Origin: Kerstersia gyiorum
GTDB lineage: Bacteria; Pseudomonadota; Gammaproteobacteria; Burkholderiales; Burkholderiaceae_B
Direction: 5' to 3'
DNA length: 64,000 nucleotides
NCBI RefSeq assembly: GCF_004216755.1
Contig: NZ_SGWZ01000001.1
Span: 930,001 to 994,000 of the forward strand
Shown here: positions 45,240-54,596 of the stretch, one piece after another
Layout of the letters: the number at the start of each line of letters is the position of its first letter
How positions within the stretch are numbered: the stretch's first letter is position 1
Made by a program: the position numbers and the translations under genes
The notes under the pieces: model-generated
The model's input: only the letters and a program-made list of their open reading frames with translations
Database searches by the model: none
What the model was told of the DNA's origin: nothing

Positions 45240-46238
45240 TCAGGCCCGTTCCCGGCTCCTGACCAGCAGGTCACCCAGGCTGGTCATCAAGATGATGCCC
45301 GCGCCCGCAATGACGGTGGTGCCGATGACCACGGGGAAATCGCCGTCCAGGGCCGAGGAGATGGCCAGGCGGCCCAGGCCGTCTATGCCGAAGATGGTTT
45401 CGGTGACGATGGCGCCGCCCAGCAGTGTGCCGATTTCCAGGGCACCCAGCGTGATGATGGGGTTGAGGGCGGCGCTCAGTGCGTGGCGGAAATGCACGCT
45501 GTTTTCACCCACGCCTTTGGCACGTGCGGTGCGGATATAGTCGTGGCCGAGTACGTCCAGAACGGCTCCTCGGATAACTCGCTGGAAGACGCCCACCTGC
45601 ACCAGAACCAGTGTGGCCCAAGGTAGGGCCAGGTGCCGCGCCCATTGCCATGGATTGTCGGTGAGCGCGACGTAGCCCGAGGAAGGAAACAGGGGCCAAC
45701 CGGCTTCGGTCAGCAGATAGAAAAATACGTACGACAGCAGGATGCCCGAAAGCAGGACGGGGATAGACATGAAGATGCAGGCCAGCACGCCAGTCAGCTG
45801 ATCTTGCCAGCGCCCCTGATGGCGCGCCGCCCAGACTCCCCATAGGGTGGAGAGGATGAACCAGATCAGTGCAGCGCCCAGCACCAGGGAAAGGGTGGCG
45901 GGTAGTTTTTCCAGGATAAGGTCGGTGACGGGGGCCTGTTTGCGGAAGGAATAGCCCAGTGCCGGGGGCCAGTTCATGAGGCCCATGGGGGCGCCTTGAA
46001 TATCCGGCCCGCGGTAGAAGTAATGCCAGAGCTGTTGCCACCAGGGTTCGTTCAGCCGCAGCGCATTGGCGATGCTGTCTATGGATTCCTGCGTGGCGTT
46101 GTGCGGGGCCAGCATGGCGGCCGGGTTGCGGTAGGCCAGCCGGGTAAGGAAAAAGCTGGCGGCCAGCAACGCCAGCAGGGTGAACAGGGCCTGGAGCAGG
46201 GAGCGCAAGAGACGGGCAAGCATGGCGGAGGCATTCAC
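45240..46238 (-). CDS. ABC transporter permease, DppB/GsiC type
   Basis: The 332-aa inner-membrane permease has a first transmembrane helix (LLQALFTLLALLAASFFLTRLAY), a large periplasmic loop, five more helices and the ATPase-contact EAA motif region (GHDYIRTARAKGVGENSVHFRHALSAALNPIITLGALEIGTLLGGAIVTETIFGIDGLG). The start is a GTG at 46238; an ATG at 46223 is an alternative, and neither has a strong ribosome-binding site. It is the last gene of the second dipeptide-type transporter, 24 bp after the DppC-type gene. Confidence 0.9.
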   Translation of the reverse strand: MNASAMLARLLRSLLQALFTLLALLAASFFLTRLAYRNPAAMLAPHNATQESIDSIANALRLNEPWWQQLWHYFYRGPDIQGAPMGLMNWPPALGYSFRKQAPVTDLILEKLPATLSLVLGAALIWFILSTLWGVWAARHQGRWQDQLTGVLACIFMSIPVLLSGILLSYVFFYLLTEAGWPLFPSSGYVALTDNPWQWARHLALPWATLVLVQVGVFQRVIRGAVLDVLGHDYIRTARAKGVGENSVHFRHALSAALNPIITLGALEIGTLLGGAIVTETIFGIDGLGRLAISSALDGDFPVVIGTTVIAGAGIILMTSLGDLLVRSRERA

Positions 46239-46262
46239 TGGGATGATGGCGCAGGATCAGAA

Positions 46263-47213
46263 TTAGGATCGCGCGGAGTTCGGGTCCAGCCAGGTACGCG
46301 TGCCGGCTGCAATGAGATTGGCACCGGCGACGGCCAGAAAAAGCATCAGCCCGGGGCCCAGCAATAGCCATGGCTGAATCTGATAGAGGCCGGAACGCTG
46401 GGCGTCGGCAATCATGTTGCCCAGGCTGGGCATGGGGGCTGCAATGCCGACGCCCAGGAAGGATAAGGTGGCTTCGGCGACGATGTTGACCGGAAGTTGC
46501 ACGGCCCAGAAAACGGCAAGTTTTGGGGCCAGGATGGGCAGGATATCGCGCAACAGGATGGTGGCAGTGTCCGCGCCGGAAACTTGTGCCGCTTCTACCA
46601 GCGGGCCATGGCGCAGGGTCTGTACGATGCTGCGGACCAGCCTGGCGAAGTAGATCCACGAGAAGAGCGCAATCACCAGGATGACCAGCACTTCCGGCGC
46701 CAAGACAGGCCTGCCTGCCGCGTCGCGGTTAAGTGTGATCAGCGCCAGCGCCATCAGCACAAACGGGAAGGCGAGGACAACATCCATGATCCTGTCTAGC
46801 AGCTTGCCGCGCCAGTCGCGGAACCAGCCTGCCAGCAAGCCCAGTAGCGTGCCGATGACGAGAGCCAGTGTGGTGGCTGGTATGCCGACCAGTAACGATA
46901 CCCTGGCACCGTAAAGGATGCGTACCAGGACATCCCGTCCCAGGCCGTCCGTTCCCAGCAGGAATTCTTTGCCGGGCCCGACAGGCAGGCCCATTTCATC
47001 GAGGCCGGTTGCACGGAATTGCTCGGTAGGGCCATGGCCTGTCAGCGCGGCGATAAGGGGGGCGGCGAGGGCGCCTGCAATGACCACGCCGAAAAGCAGC
47101 AGGCCGCTTGTCAGGGCAATGTTGCCGGCGCGCCAGGCGCGCCGTGGACGGAGAAATGATCGGCCTGTCGAATGTTGTTGCTGCCGATCAGGCAAAGAGA
47201 GTGATTCAGGCAT
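46263..47213 (-). CDS. ABC transporter permease, DppC/GsiD type
   Basis: The 316-aa permease has the N-terminal helix (NIALTSGLLLFGVVIAGALAAPLIAAL), the conserved FLLGTDGLGRDVLVRILYGARVSLLVG of DppC proteins and the EAA-type loop EAAQVSGADTATILLRDILPILAPKL. The ATG at 47213 overlaps the ATPase gene end by 8 bp, consistent with coupling. It forms the channel together with the DppB-type protein. Confidence 0.92.
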   Translation of the reverse strand: MPESLSLPDRQQQHSTGRSFLRPRRAWRAGNIALTSGLLLFGVVIAGALAAPLIAALTGHGPTEQFRATGLDEMGLPVGPGKEFLLGTDGLGRDVLVRILYGARVSLLVGIPATTLALVIGTLLGLLAGWFRDWRGKLLDRIMDVVLAFPFVLMALALITLNRDAAGRPVLAPEVLVILVIALFSWIYFARLVRSIVQTLRHGPLVEAAQVSGADTATILLRDILPILAPKLAVFWAVQLPVNIVAEATLSFLGVGIAAPMPSLGNMIADAQRSGLYQIQPWLLLGPGLMLFLAVAGANLIAAGTRTWLDPNSARS

Positions 47214-48951
47214 AGCACAGAGCGGGTGCGGCAGATGGACTGACAATCGGTATCAGGGCCGCCGTTGGCAGTGGCGCATTGGCCGGAGGCGGGGTGCGCA
47301 AGCGTTGGCCCGGGATGGCGGCCAGAAGCTGGCGGGTGTAGGCGTGGGCAGGCTGGGCGAAAATGGAGGCGACGGCGCCGTGTTCCACCAGCACGCCATG
47401 CTGTAGTACGCCGACCCGATCGCAGAAGCGGGCCACAACGCCCAGGTCATGTGTGATGAATAGCAGGGACAGGCCGGTTTCACGGCGTAGCTGCAGCAGG
47501 AGCTGGAGGATTTCCGCCTGCGTTGTGATGTCCAGTGCGGAAACGGGTTCGTCGGCGATGATCAGGCGGGGTTGCAGCGCCAGTGCACGGGCAATGGCAA
47601 CGCGCTGGCGCTGCCCGCCGGATAGCTGGACAGGCAGGCGTTGCGCCAGCGCAGGGTCCAGACGTACTGCCTGCAGGAGCCGTTCGATTTCCCGGGCGGG
47701 TTGGGCGACGCCACGGCGCCGCAGGATTTCTGCAAGCATTGCGCCAATGCGACGATGTGGATTCAGGCTGGCATAAGGATCCTGGAATACCACCTGGATG
47801 GCATGGCGTGTTGCAGGGGGATAGGGAACCTGCAAGGCGGCTCCCTGCAGGGTCATGGTGCCATGATCCGGCCGATCCAGCCCAGCAATCAATCTTCCCA
47901 ATGTTGTTTTGCCTGAGCCGCTTTCGCCCACCAGTCCGAAGATTTCTCCTTCGGCTATCTCCAGGTTGATATCTGACAGCACCGGGCGCTCGCCAAAACT
48001 GCGTGTCAGCCCCTGGACGTGCAGCAGTGGTGCTGCAGCGGGCCGGCTCAGGGTATCGCAGGCCGATGTGCCGGGCAGGGCGCCATGAGCGAGCCCGGCC
48101 GCATGCAGCAGGCGGCGTGAATACGGATGCCGGGGCCGGGCCAGCAATTGTTCCGTACTGCCACTTTCAACGATTTTTCCCTCCTGCATGACGGCAATGC
48201 GGTCGGCGATGTCAGAGACGACCGCCAGGTCATGGCTGACGAAAATCACCGCCAGGCCGTGTCGTCGCTGCAAGTCTTTGAGCAGGGCCAGGATTTGCGC
48301 CTGTACGGTGACATCCAGTGCGGTGGTGGGTTCGTCAGCAATCAGCAGGGCCGGTTCCAGCGCCAGTGCCATGGCGATCATCACACGCTGGCGCATGCCG
48401 CCAGAGAATTGTCGGGGCAGGTCGTCCAGGCGGTGTGCAGCGTCGCGTATGCCGACTTCGGTCAGCAGTTCGGTCACACGCTGGCGCAAGGCGCGCCGTC
48501 CTGGGTATGGCCTGGGCGTGTGCACCAGAATGGCTTCGGCCAGCTGTTCATAGACCGTTTGGTAGGGATGCAGGTTGCTTTGAGGGTCCTGGAAAACGTA
48601 GCCAATGCGGGCGCCGCGCAGGCGGCGCAGTTCCCGGTCTGACAGGCGCAACAGGTCCTGGCCTTCGAACAGCACTGCGCCTGATACCTGTGCCTGTCGT
48701 GAAGCCAGGCCTGTCGCCGCCAGCAAGGAAATGCTTTTGCCAGAGCCGGATTCTCCCACCAGGGCCAGGGTTTCGCCGCGCCGCACATGCAGCGAGACAC
48801 CACTCACCACGGGCTGGGATGCGTTGCCAAACCCGACGTGCAATTGCCGGATCTCGAACAATGTGTCGTGCGGGAAGCTGGCCTCGCTGGCGCCGGTATG
48901 GCTGTCTTCATCCATCGGTGTTGTTTCCGGTTCAGGGTTGTAGGGCGACAT
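47206..48951 (-). CDS. Double-domain ABC transporter ATPase, peptide/glutathione type
   Basis: The 581-aa protein carries two complete ABC ATPases, as in GsiA or fused DppD-DppF. The first has GESGSGKSISLL, FSGGMRQRVMIAMAL and LLIADEPTTALD. The second has GESGSGKTTLGRLI, LSGGQRQRVAIARAL and LIIADEPVSALD. Each is followed by the oligopeptide/dipeptide C-terminal segment. It powers the transporter. The start at 48951 overlaps the end of the binding-protein gene by 20 bp; ATG at 48915 is a possible alternative. The fused form differs from the usual two separate dpp genes but is common in this group. Confidence 0.92.
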   Translation of the reverse strand: MSPYNPEPETTPMDEDSHTGASEASFPHDTLFEIRQLHVGFGNASQPVVSGVSLHVRRGETLALVGESGSGKSISLLAATGLASRQAQVSGAVLFEGQDLLRLSDRELRRLRGARIGYVFQDPQSNLHPYQTVYEQLAEAILVHTPRPYPGRRALRQRVTELLTEVGIRDAAHRLDDLPRQFSGGMRQRVMIAMALALEPALLIADEPTTALDVTVQAQILALLKDLQRRHGLAVIFVSHDLAVVSDIADRIAVMQEGKIVESGSTEQLLARPRHPYSRRLLHAAGLAHGALPGTSACDTLSRPAAAPLLHVQGLTRSFGERPVLSDINLEIAEGEIFGLVGESGSGKTTLGRLIAGLDRPDHGTMTLQGAALQVPYPPATRHAIQVVFQDPYASLNPHRRIGAMLAEILRRRGVAQPAREIERLLQAVRLDPALAQRLPVQLSGGQRQRVAIARALALQPRLIIADEPVSALDITTQAEILQLLLQLRRETGLSLLFITHDLGVVARFCDRVGVLQHGVLVEHGAVASIFAQPAHAYTRQLLAAIPGQRLRTPPPANAPLPTAALIPIVSPSAAPALCYA

Positions 48952-50680
48952 TGGTAATGTCCGCCTGTACCGAGAGTGAGGACCAGTGCCAGTTGGTCAC
49001 GCGCTTGGAGCTAAGGGAAATCTTGCGTTTCTCGATCAGTGGAATCCAGGGCAGGTCGGTCGAGACCAGCTGGTCGGCCTGGGTCCATATCGGGCCGGGG
49101 TTGTCTGATACATAGGCCTGGGCGGCCAGTTTGTTCAATTCAAGGTTGGAGTAGCAGATCGCATGCACATTGCCGGTGCCGCAAGGCGCAGCGTCAGAAT
49201 TCAGCCAACCGCCCAGCAGCATGCGGGTGCTGGGGCCTTGCCAGTCCGGGGCGAATTGGCTGCCCAATGAAATGTCCCAGCGGCTCTTGGGGTCCTGGAT
49301 ATGGGCATACCATTGCGTGGGTGGAATGGCGATCAGGTTGATGTTGATCCCCGCGCGTGCGGCATCTTCCTTGACGGTCAGGGCGATGGCTTCGAACTGG
49401 GCGGTGCTGCGGTAGATGGCATCCAGCGTCAGGCCGTCCGGGTAGCCTGCCTCGGCCAGCAATTGGCGCGCCTTGGCGGGGTCGCCTTGATGCTCGGGCG
49501 TGGGGTAGGGGTCGAAGGGTTCGTGGCCCAGGATGGTGGAGGTGATGATTTGCGTCAGGGGAACAGCGGCGATCGGCCCGCCCTGGGTTTGCACAATGTG
49601 CGCGCGGTTGACGGCATATGTCAGTGCCTGGCGCACACGCAGGTCGCGCAGTGCCGTGGCGCCAGGAGTCTGGGCTTGCGGTCTGGCGTTGAAGGTGATG
49701 AAGTTTGCGGAGCCTGAGTTGGTGGCGTGCAACTGCGGGCTTTTCTCGCGTACGTAGCGGGCGATGGTCGCGCGTGGCGGCACTTCCAGGTACAGCGTCA
49801 GGTCAGCTTCACCGGTCGCGATCTTCTGGACGATGGTTTCTTCGTTGTTGGTGGTGAAATCCACCACAATGCTGTCTACCCACGCATGGCGTGCCGGGTC
49901 CAGTTTGCCGTCGTAATGGGGGGAGCGTTGCAACACCAGTTCTTTGCCTTGCGTGTAGCGATCGACATAGTAGGGGCCGCTGGACGGGAAATTCTTGCGG
50001 AATTCGATAGAGTCAGGAAAGTATTTCGAGGCAATTTCGCGCGGCAGGGGCGTGACGAAATTCATCGAGAGGATATTCAGAAAATCGTAGTTCTTGGTGT
50101 CGGAACGCAGTTGCAGCGTGTAATCGTCCAGCGCCTTGACGCCGGGAATGTCGTGGGCATCCAGGAAGGCTTGCGATGCGCCGAGATCGCCGGTTGGTAC
50201 CTTGGCGTATGCCTGGCAATATTCGCTGAATCCGGAAAATGCCAGGTTGAAGTAATTGACCGCGGCAACCTGTTTGTTGGGGTCGCAGAAGCGCTTGATG
50301 GCATAGACGAAGTCTTCGGCCTTGATTTCCCGGTCGGTTGGCCCGGAGTAGCGGACACCCTGGCGCAACTTGAAGGTATAGGTCTTTCCATCGTCTGAAA
50401 CCTGCCAGGATTCCGCCAGGTCCGGGACCAGGGTTGTGTCGTCTTTCAGGCTGACGGGTGAGCCGGCGTAGGTGACCAATTGCCGGGTGGTGGCGCGCAG
50501 AATGGTCCATGAGTCAATGCTGTATCCGGTCAGCGGGTCGAAAGCATCGAGGTCGGCGTTGAGCGACGCTATGCGCAAGGTACCACCGCGTTGCGGGTTA
50601 TCAGCCATGGCCTGCTGCGGCGCGAAGGCGGCAGCCAGGGCGAGACTGGCCAGCGCAGCCCTGAACATCGGATACGGCAT
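48932..50680 (-). CDS. ABC transporter substrate-binding protein (SBP_bac_5 family)
   Basis: The product of about 582 aa has a signal peptide (MFRAALASLALAAAFAPQQAMA, cleaved before DNPQRGG) and the peptide-binding-protein core: LVPDLAESWQVSDDGKTYTFKLRQGVRYSG, YVDRYTQGKELVLQRSPHYDG, RVRQALTYAVNRAHIVQ. It binds the substrate in the periplasm. The frame opens at 50764, but the ATG at 50680 gives the proper signal peptide and is preceded by GAGGATCC. Family members bind peptides, nickel, glutathione or other small molecules; the link to sulfur genes upstream suggests an organosulfur compound. About 255 bp without a gene separate it from the Eis-like gene. Confidence 0.92.
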   Translation of the reverse strand: MPYPMFRAALASLALAAAFAPQQAMADNPQRGGTLRIASLNADLDAFDPLTGYSIDSWTILRATTRQLVTYAGSPVSLKDDTTLVPDLAESWQVSDDGKTYTFKLRQGVRYSGPTDREIKAEDFVYAIKRFCDPNKQVAAVNYFNLAFSGFSEYCQAYAKVPTGDLGASQAFLDAHDIPGVKALDDYTLQLRSDTKNYDFLNILSMNFVTPLPREIASKYFPDSIEFRKNFPSSGPYYVDRYTQGKELVLQRSPHYDGKLDPARHAWVDSIVVDFTTNNEETIVQKIATGEADLTLYLEVPPRATIARYVREKSPQLHATNSGSANFITFNARPQAQTPGATALRDLRVRQALTYAVNRAHIVQTQGGPIAAVPLTQIITSTILGHEPFDPYPTPEHQGDPAKARQLLAEAGYPDGLTLDAIYRSTAQFEAIALTVKEDAARAGININLIAIPPTQWYAHIQDPKSRWDISLGSQFAPDWQGPSTRMLLGGWLNSDAAPCGTGNVHAICYSNLELNKLAAQAYVSDNPGPIWTQADQLVSTDLPWIPLIEKRKISLSSKRVTNWHWSSLSVQADITNVALQP

Positions 50681-50935
50681 GGAGGGATCCTCTTGAAAAC
50701 TTTGCTGTTTTGGATGAAGCATTATGAGTCGGTCGTTAGCTGTGGCCTTCGACTTTGTCGGCATTTGCTAATGGCCAGGCTTCATTCGGCGCGTCTCGCA
50801 TCAACGGGTCAAGCGTTGCAGGAAGCGGCAATGCGAGCGAGGCGAACCGGGATGCCTCGCGCATGACAGTGCGCCAGCCACAGGCCAGGAAGGCGGGCTG
50901 GCGGTCGGTGTGACCTTGGCGGGATGGCTGCGTTT

Positions 50936-52165
50936 CTAGAACATCAGCCCGGCATGGGGGGAACGTGGCGTGTGAAAGAGTCGTGCAAGCTGGTCCAGGG
51001 TGTCCGGTGCGGTTGTATGCAGTCGTTGTGCCGCTGCCAGTTCATGGGCGCCATGCGCGCCGAATGCCAGCGATGCCAGGTCTGCAACAGCGATCCGTGC
51101 CTGCGGCGCAGCAACGACGCGAGCCACGCCTTGCGGTGAGATGCGCCAAGGCCCGTTGTTCTCCGGGAACAGTTCATCCTCAATGGCCAGGACGATGGCG
51201 TTGGCGTCACCATAGGTTCTTGCCGTCAGCAGTGTGGCGACATCCAGTGGCCGTATCCAGCTTTCGTCACGGCGCAGGGAAGTCTCCAATACGCGTTGGT
51301 CGCGCAGCAACAGGGGCAAAGGGTCATCCACGGGGCGGGAGTTGAAGATCACTCGCTGCACGATGTCCAAGGAAAAAAGATAGCCGATCAAGGCGCGCCA
51401 GGCTTCGTCATCAGCGGCATAAAGATCGTCGACGATGATGCTGCGGCTGGCGGACATCAACCAGTTGTCATTGGGGGCGACATGGAAGCGAAGAAAGCCG
51501 CGTTCGTCGTCCTCTGCGCCAAAAACGGCTGCGTGAAAGGGGGTGCTACCGTGCCGTGCACGGAAAGCCTGCATGGCCCACCACGCGTCCCAGCGCACCA
51601 GGCCTGCGGCTCGTGTGGGGGGGTGTGCTGCGGCAATGCGGCGCAGCAAAGGAAAGGCTGTGCTCGGATCGACCGGGCGCACTCCTGTGCGCGGCAAGGC
51701 GATGGCGGGGTGTGCCTGAGCCAGGTCGAGTTCCTGGCGTACGGACCACGAAGCCACGCCATAGCCGTAGCGGCCATACAGGCCGGCATTGGAGGCGCGC
51801 AGTCCTGCCACGGCATAGCCTGTGTCACGGGCCTGTCGCAATTGCTGTGTGAGTAGCTGGCGTGCAATGCCACGCCGGGTCGCCGTGGCGGTGACGCCGA
51901 CGTGGGTGACGCTCAGGTGGCGTATCTGTGCGCCGCCCGGTACGGTAATGGCAGAGTCATAGCCATTGGTGACGCCCAGCAGCGTTGCGCCATCGAATGC
52001 GCCCAGCATTCTGCCATGCGCGAGATACGCGGTTTCCATGTCGGGTTCGATACTGCCCAGATCAGGCAGGGCCAACATGGCCTGGCGGAAGCAGGCAAAG
52101 CCGTTGCGACGTTCTGCCTCGCTATCCAGCGGACGGACCGTCACAGGGGGAAAAAAAGCATCCAT
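50936..52165 (-). CDS. Eis-like GNAT N-acetyltransferase
   Basis: The 409-aa protein follows the Eis layout. An N-terminal GNAT domain binds acetyl-CoA (LSVTHVGVTATATRRGIARQLLTQQL) with ASNAGLYGRYGYGVAS after it. A second, degenerate GNAT domain and a C-terminal sterol-carrier-like domain follow and end in RLFHTPRSPHAGLMF, where Eis proteins use the terminal carboxylate as a base. Eis proteins acetylate amines on aminoglycosides or other amines. It is the last gene of the sulfur operon, 3 bp after an SfnB-like gene, so it may act on an amine-bearing sulfur metabolite. That link is inference. Confidence 0.8.
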   Translation of the reverse strand: MDAFFPPVTVRPLDSEAERRNGFACFRQAMLALPDLGSIEPDMETAYLAHGRMLGAFDGATLLGVTNGYDSAITVPGGAQIRHLSVTHVGVTATATRRGIARQLLTQQLRQARDTGYAVAGLRASNAGLYGRYGYGVASWSVRQELDLAQAHPAIALPRTGVRPVDPSTAFPLLRRIAAAHPPTRAAGLVRWDAWWAMQAFRARHGSTPFHAAVFGAEDDERGFLRFHVAPNDNWLMSASRSIIVDDLYAADDEAWRALIGYLFSLDIVQRVIFNSRPVDDPLPLLLRDQRVLETSLRRDESWIRPLDVATLLTARTYGDANAIVLAIEDELFPENNGPWRISPQGVARVVAAPQARIAVADLASLAFGAHGAHELAAAQRLHTTAPDTLDQLARLFHTPRSPHAGLMF

Positions 52166-52168
52166 GGT

Positions 52169-53419
52169 TCACTGCGCCTTGGGCGGTTCCGTGTAGACCC
52201 TGGGCTTGGGCCAGCTTCTGCCCAGGCGTGCCTGCCCGATTTCACGTGCACGATAGGAGACCGGGTCGTGCACCGAATGCGTTCGCGCATTGCGCCAGAA
52301 ATGATCCAGCCCATGCCGGTTTGCCGTCGAGCGGCCGCCGGTCACTTCATAAATGCGGGAAGTCACTTCCAGCACAACGTCGTTGGCCACGACTTTGGCC
52401 TGGTCCACCAGGATTGCCAGCTGTCCCCATGCCTCCGCGCTCAGCGCGGCGCCAGCAAAAAGGGCTTGCTGATAGCTGACGGTGGCTTTGTCCGCCAGCG
52501 CTACGCCTGCCTCGATGGCCGCGGAAAAACGGCCGAGAATGGCAAGGTTGTACGGGTCTTCCAGGGCGCTCGATACACCTGATTCAGGCCAGGGGCGGCC
52601 ATGATGTCGCACATAGGATTCAGCGGCTTTCAGTGCACCTTCGGCGATGCCCAGATAGAAGTGCGCGAAAATGATCTGGCTGAACAGGGGGCGCAAGCCA
52701 TCACGCTGGTTGGCATCAGCCGGCCAATGATCCAGTCCGGATAGCCTTTCGTGCTCGAACAACTCGACCCGCTCGAAGGTGACTGATCCGGAGGCGGTGA
52801 GGCGCTGGCCCAGATTGTCCCAGTCGTCGCCGAAGGTGATGCCTGGGCGATTGGTCGGAATCTGGTAATGCACACGCTTGCCCTGGTCCCACAGGCTGAC
52901 GGTAATGATCTGGGAAATGGCTGTGCCCGTGGCAAATGTGCGTTTGCCTGAAATGAAGCGGCGGTCGCCATCGCGCTCGATTTCGGCCCATTGATCTCGC
53001 GGGTTCGAAACGCCGCCCTGGAACCAGCCGTCTTGCGCGACGTGGCGTACGGTGTCTTCCCATTGTTCAGGCGTGCCGAGTATCCAGGTCCAGACGCCAT
53101 TTGAATAATGGTAGGCGAGCAACTGGCCGATGGAGCCGTCGGCTTCCGAGATGATGCGGACGATTTCCATGGCTTGCAGCAGGCTGGCGCCTGCGCCGCC
53201 CAGTGCACGCGGGACGGCCAGACCCAGCAGTCCTTCACCACGCAACAGTTCAATTTCTGCGTGGGGGTCCTGGTTGGCCTTGTCCCTGGTGATGATGGTG
53301 CGCGCCAGTTCATCGGCCACAGTACGGGCACGTTGTTGCCAGCGTGAGAAGTCCGCTGCCGGGATTCCCTGGTACAGCGTGGCGGCGGTGGATTCTGCCA
53401 AGGCAGTCTCGAATGACAT
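52169..53419 (-). CDS. SfnB-family acyl-CoA-dehydrogenase-like oxidoreductase (copy 1)
   Basis: The 416-aa flavoprotein has the acyl-CoA dehydrogenase fold without obvious CoA specificity, like SfnB and DszC. Signatures are LLRGEGLLGLAVPRALGGAGASLLQAMEIVRIISEADGSIGQLLAYHY, FISGKRTFATGTAISQIITVSLWDQG and the C-terminal VTSRIYEVTGGRSTANRHGLDHFWRNARTHSVHDP. Such enzymes use reduced FMN, usually from a separate reductase, to oxidise organosulfur compounds such as dimethyl sulfone or thiophenes. It follows the SsuD-like gene by 22 bp. A related copy is at 56033. No flavin reductase gene is in the window. Confidence 0.85.
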   Translation of the reverse strand: MSFETALAESTAATLYQGIPAADFSRWQQRARTVADELARTIITRDKANQDPHAEIELLRGEGLLGLAVPRALGGAGASLLQAMEIVRIISEADGSIGQLLAYHYSNGVWTWILGTPEQWEDTVRHVAQDGWFQGGVSNPRDQWAEIERDGDRRFISGKRTFATGTAISQIITVSLWDQGKRVHYQIPTNRPGITFGDDWDNLGQRLTASGSVTFERVELFEHERLSGLDHWPADANQRDGLRPLFSQIIFAHFYLGIAEGALKAAESYVRHHGRPWPESGVSSALEDPYNLAILGRFSAAIEAGVALADKATVSYQQALFAGAALSAEAWGQLAILVDQAKVVANDVVLEVTSRIYEVTGGRSTANRHGLDHFWRNARTHSVHDPVSYRAREIGQARLGRSWPKPRVYTEPPKAQ

Positions 53420-53441
53420 GAAGGTTTCCTTTGCGTTCAGT

Positions 53442-54596
53442 TCAGTGGGCGGGTGCGGGCTCGGTGGGTGCGGCCAGCAGGCCTTCGGCGCGCAGCAGTG
53501 ATGCAGCGCCTTCGCCGAAATGCCAGGCTTCTTCCAGGTGCGGCTGGCCCGAGAGCACGAAGTGGTCGAAACCCGCTTGGTGGTATTCGCGTATCAGTGC
53601 GGCGACCTGTGCATGGCTGCCAACCAGTGCCGTGCCGGCACCGCCGCGCACCAGGCCGTAGCCTGACCAGAGGCCGGGGTAAATCTCCAGTTCACGGGCC
53701 GAGCGCGGAATGCTGGTGCGAGCGTGATGCAAGGCTGACATTTGCTGTTGTGCGACCGATTCCGATTGCGCCAGCAAGCTTTGCGCAGCCTTGATACTGT
53801 CTTCAGACAGACCGGAAAGCAGCCGATCGGCGACGGCCCAGGCCTCGGCTTCGGTATCGCGGGAAATGACATGCAGGCGGATGCCGAAGCGCAATTGCCG
53901 GCCCCGCTGCGCGGCGGCAGCCCGCAAGCGTGCCACCCGGGCGGCTTCGACAGCAGGGGGCTGGCCCCAGAACAGCTGGACATCGGCATGTGCGATGGCC
54001 ACGGCTTCAGCTGCCGGGCTGGCACCACCGAAGAAAATTGGCGGCAGCCCGTAAGGGGACGTCTCGATGCGGGCATCACGGATGTCATAGTGCTGTCCGG
54101 CGTAGGAGAACGGCGCGCCAGGCGAGGCCGAGGTGACGCCGCGCAGGACATCCAGGAATTCATGGGTACGGGCGTAACGGGCATCGTGATCCAGGTGGTC
54201 GCCAAAGCGTGCCTGTTCGAAACGGTCTCCGCCTGTCACGACGTTGAGCAGCAGGCGTCCGCCTGTCAGACGCTGGAAGGTGGCTGCCTGATGGGCGACC
54301 AGCGTCGGGGAAATCAGCCCTGGGCGGAAGGCCACCAGGAACTTCAGCCGTTCCGTTTCACGTGAGAGCGCGGCGGTCGTAATCCAGGCATCCTCGCACC
54401 AGGTGCCCGTGGGGGTCAGGACAGCATGGAATGGCTGGGCTTCGGCCGCACGCGCCACATCTGTGAGATAAGCCAGGGTCGGTGCGCGGAAGCTGCCGCT
54501 GGCCCCCACGACATGACTGTCATTGCCCGAACCGGTCAGTCCCCGGCTGTCGCCGTTGGTCGGCAGGTACCAGTGCAGATGGATATTGCCGCTCAT
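53442..54596 (-). CDS. SsuD-like FMNH2-dependent alkanesulfonate monooxygenase
   Basis: The 384-aa LLM-class protein opens HLHWYLPTNGDSRGL, typical of SsuD/MsuD. It continues with AEAQPFHAVLTPTGTWCEDAWITTAALSRETERLKFLVAFRPGLISPTLVAHQAATFQRLTGGRLLLNVVTGGD and PIFFGGASPAAEAVA. SsuD converts alkanesulfonates to aldehyde and sulfite with FMNH2 and O2. It is translationally coupled to the upstream DszA-like gene by a 4-bp ATGA overlap. In the operon it would release sulfite for cysteine synthesis. Substrate chain length is not predictable. Confidence 0.88.
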   Translation of the reverse strand: MSGNIHLHWYLPTNGDSRGLTGSGNDSHVVGASGSFRAPTLAYLTDVARAAEAQPFHAVLTPTGTWCEDAWITTAALSRETERLKFLVAFRPGLISPTLVAHQAATFQRLTGGRLLLNVVTGGDRFEQARFGDHLDHDARYARTHEFLDVLRGVTSASPGAPFSYAGQHYDIRDARIETSPYGLPPIFFGGASPAAEAVAIAHADVQLFWGQPPAVEAARVARLRAAAAQRGRQLRFGIRLHVISRDTEAEAWAVADRLLSGLSEDSIKAAQSLLAQSESVAQQQMSALHHARTSIPRSARELEIYPGLWSGYGLVRGGAGTALVGSHAQVAALIREYHQAGFDHFVLSGQPHLEEAWHFGEGAASLLRAEGLLAAPTEPAPAH